Position numbers and translations under genes: made by a program. The notes below the pieces were generated by a model that had not been told where the DNA came from, searched no databases, and worked only from the letters and a program-made list of their open reading frames with translations. Shown here piece after piece: positions 5,832 to 6,316 of a DNA stretch of 6,316 bases (the stretch's first letter is position 1; each line of letters starts with the position of its first letter). The DNA is from Desulfobacula sp. Its GTDB lineage: Bacteria; Desulfobacterota; Desulfobacteria; Desulfobacterales; Desulfobacteraceae. The stretch spans positions 1 through 6,316 of the forward strand of contig JAQICW010000649.1 in NCBI GenBank assembly GCA_027858355.1. The letters are read 5' to 3'.

Positions 5832-6316
5832 ATGACAGAATTCAGACAGAGATATATTAAAATACCGGTTGCAAATGATCTTAAAACCAGAATGGTTTTT
5901 ATTGGTGGTCCGAGACAGGTGGGAAAGACCACCTTTGCCCTGACGTTTTTACCAAAACCAATTGAAAGCCATCCCGCATACCTGAACTGGGACGATATTT
6001 CAATAAGAGCCTCATTGTTAAAAGGAGAATTGCCATCAAATGAAAAAAACCTTGTTCTTGATGAAATCCATAAACATGCCAGGTGGCGAAACCTTGTAAA
6101 AGGTTTTTACGATACAAACAAATCTGAGATATCATTTATTATTACAGGCTCGGCAAGACTGGATTATTATAGGAAAGGAGGAGACTCCCTGCAGGGAAGA
6201 TATCATTATTACCGTTTGCATCCATTTTCTCTTACAGAGCTGAATCCTGACCCCGGTAAAGAAGATTTTAAAGTATTATTAAAATTTGGCGGTTTTCCTG
6301 AACCATTATTAAAGGC
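5832..6316 (+). CDS. AAA family ATPase, AAA_14/DUF4143-type, N-terminal part, truncated by window edge
   Basis: The frame is open from ATG 5832 to the window edge, giving 161 residues of a protein whose relatives are roughly 350-450 residues. It has a Walker A loop GPRQVGKT (26-33), LNWDD (51-55), Walker B LVLDEIHK (74-81) followed by a WRN-LVKGFYD segment, sensor-like ITGSARLD (104-111), then GGDSLQGRYHYYRLHPFSL (116-134) and FGGFPEP (152-158). This order is that of bacterial ATPases with an AAA_14 core and a C-terminal DUF4143 domain, here cut off. Their role is largely unknown; they are scattered, often strain-specific, and may resemble DNA-binding or defence-linked STAND-like ATPases, so no function is assigned. 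An in-frame TAA at 5817-5819 limits the start to 5832 or later. There is no Shine-Dalgarno sequence before it. The 85-nt gap suggests it is not part of the upstream operon. Confidence 0.85.
   Translation, partial: MTEFRQRYIKIPVANDLKTRMVFIGGPRQVGKTTFALTFLPKPIESHPAYLNWDDISIRASLLKGELPSNEKNLVLDEIHKHARWRNLVKGFYDTNKSEISFIITGSARLDYYRKGGDSLQGRYHYYRLHPFSLTELNPDPGKEDFKVLLKFGGFPEPLLK

Noticed and set aside
5899..6135. A 78-codon open frame on the minus strand.
   Set aside because: It is antisense to the ATPase Walker A and B region, which is clearly coding on the + strand.

Overview
The window looks like a chromosomal core region of an AT-rich anaerobic bacterium, most plausibly a sulfate-reducing Desulfobacterota (former Deltaproteobacteria) of the Desulfobacter/Desulfobacula type. 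This is inferred from gene content and protein style: a DUF39/HcyBio homocysteine-synthesis enzyme, a PilR-style sigma-54 activator, and an M23 peptidase ending of a type I associate with this group. No 16S rRNA or other decisive marker is present. By eye the GC content is around 40%.

Layout: every gene found is on the + strand. Positions 1-312 hold the C-terminal end of an M23 (LytM-type) metallopeptidase. It is followed by a complete DUF39 sulfurtransferase (326-1489), signal peptidase I lepB (1511-2149), aspartate carbamoyltransferase pyrB (2160-3098), type I dihydroorotase pyrC (3082-4362, overlapping pyrB by 17 nt) and a PilR-like sigma-54-dependent response regulator (4352-5746, overlapping pyrC by 11 nt). 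Gaps from the M23 gene to the regulator are at most 21 nt and no internal terminator is visible, so these six genes probably form one transcription unit. An 85-nt intergenic stretch (5747-5831) with an imperfect dyad follows. The window then ends inside an AAA_14/DUF4143-type ATPase gene (5832 to the edge), which has the look of an accessory gene.

Functionally the cluster mixes three themes. One is envelope work and secretion (M23 peptidase, LepB). The second is metabolism branching from aspartate: PyrB consumes aspartate, PyrC follows it, and the DUF39 enzyme uses aspartate semialdehyde in the pathway known from methanogens and Desulfovibrio. The third is regulation, through a PilR-like activator with no sensor kinase next to it. 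PyrB and PyrC catalyse consecutive steps of UMP synthesis and are likely translationally coupled.

I see no CRISPR array, tRNA, rRNA, insertion sequence or clearly new multi-gene system. The points most worth a second look are the kinase-less PilR-like regulator fused into a pyrimidine operon, the DUF39 gene without its ferredoxin partner, a possible PyrB-PyrC complex, and the poorly understood ATPase at the right edge with no visible ribosome binding site.
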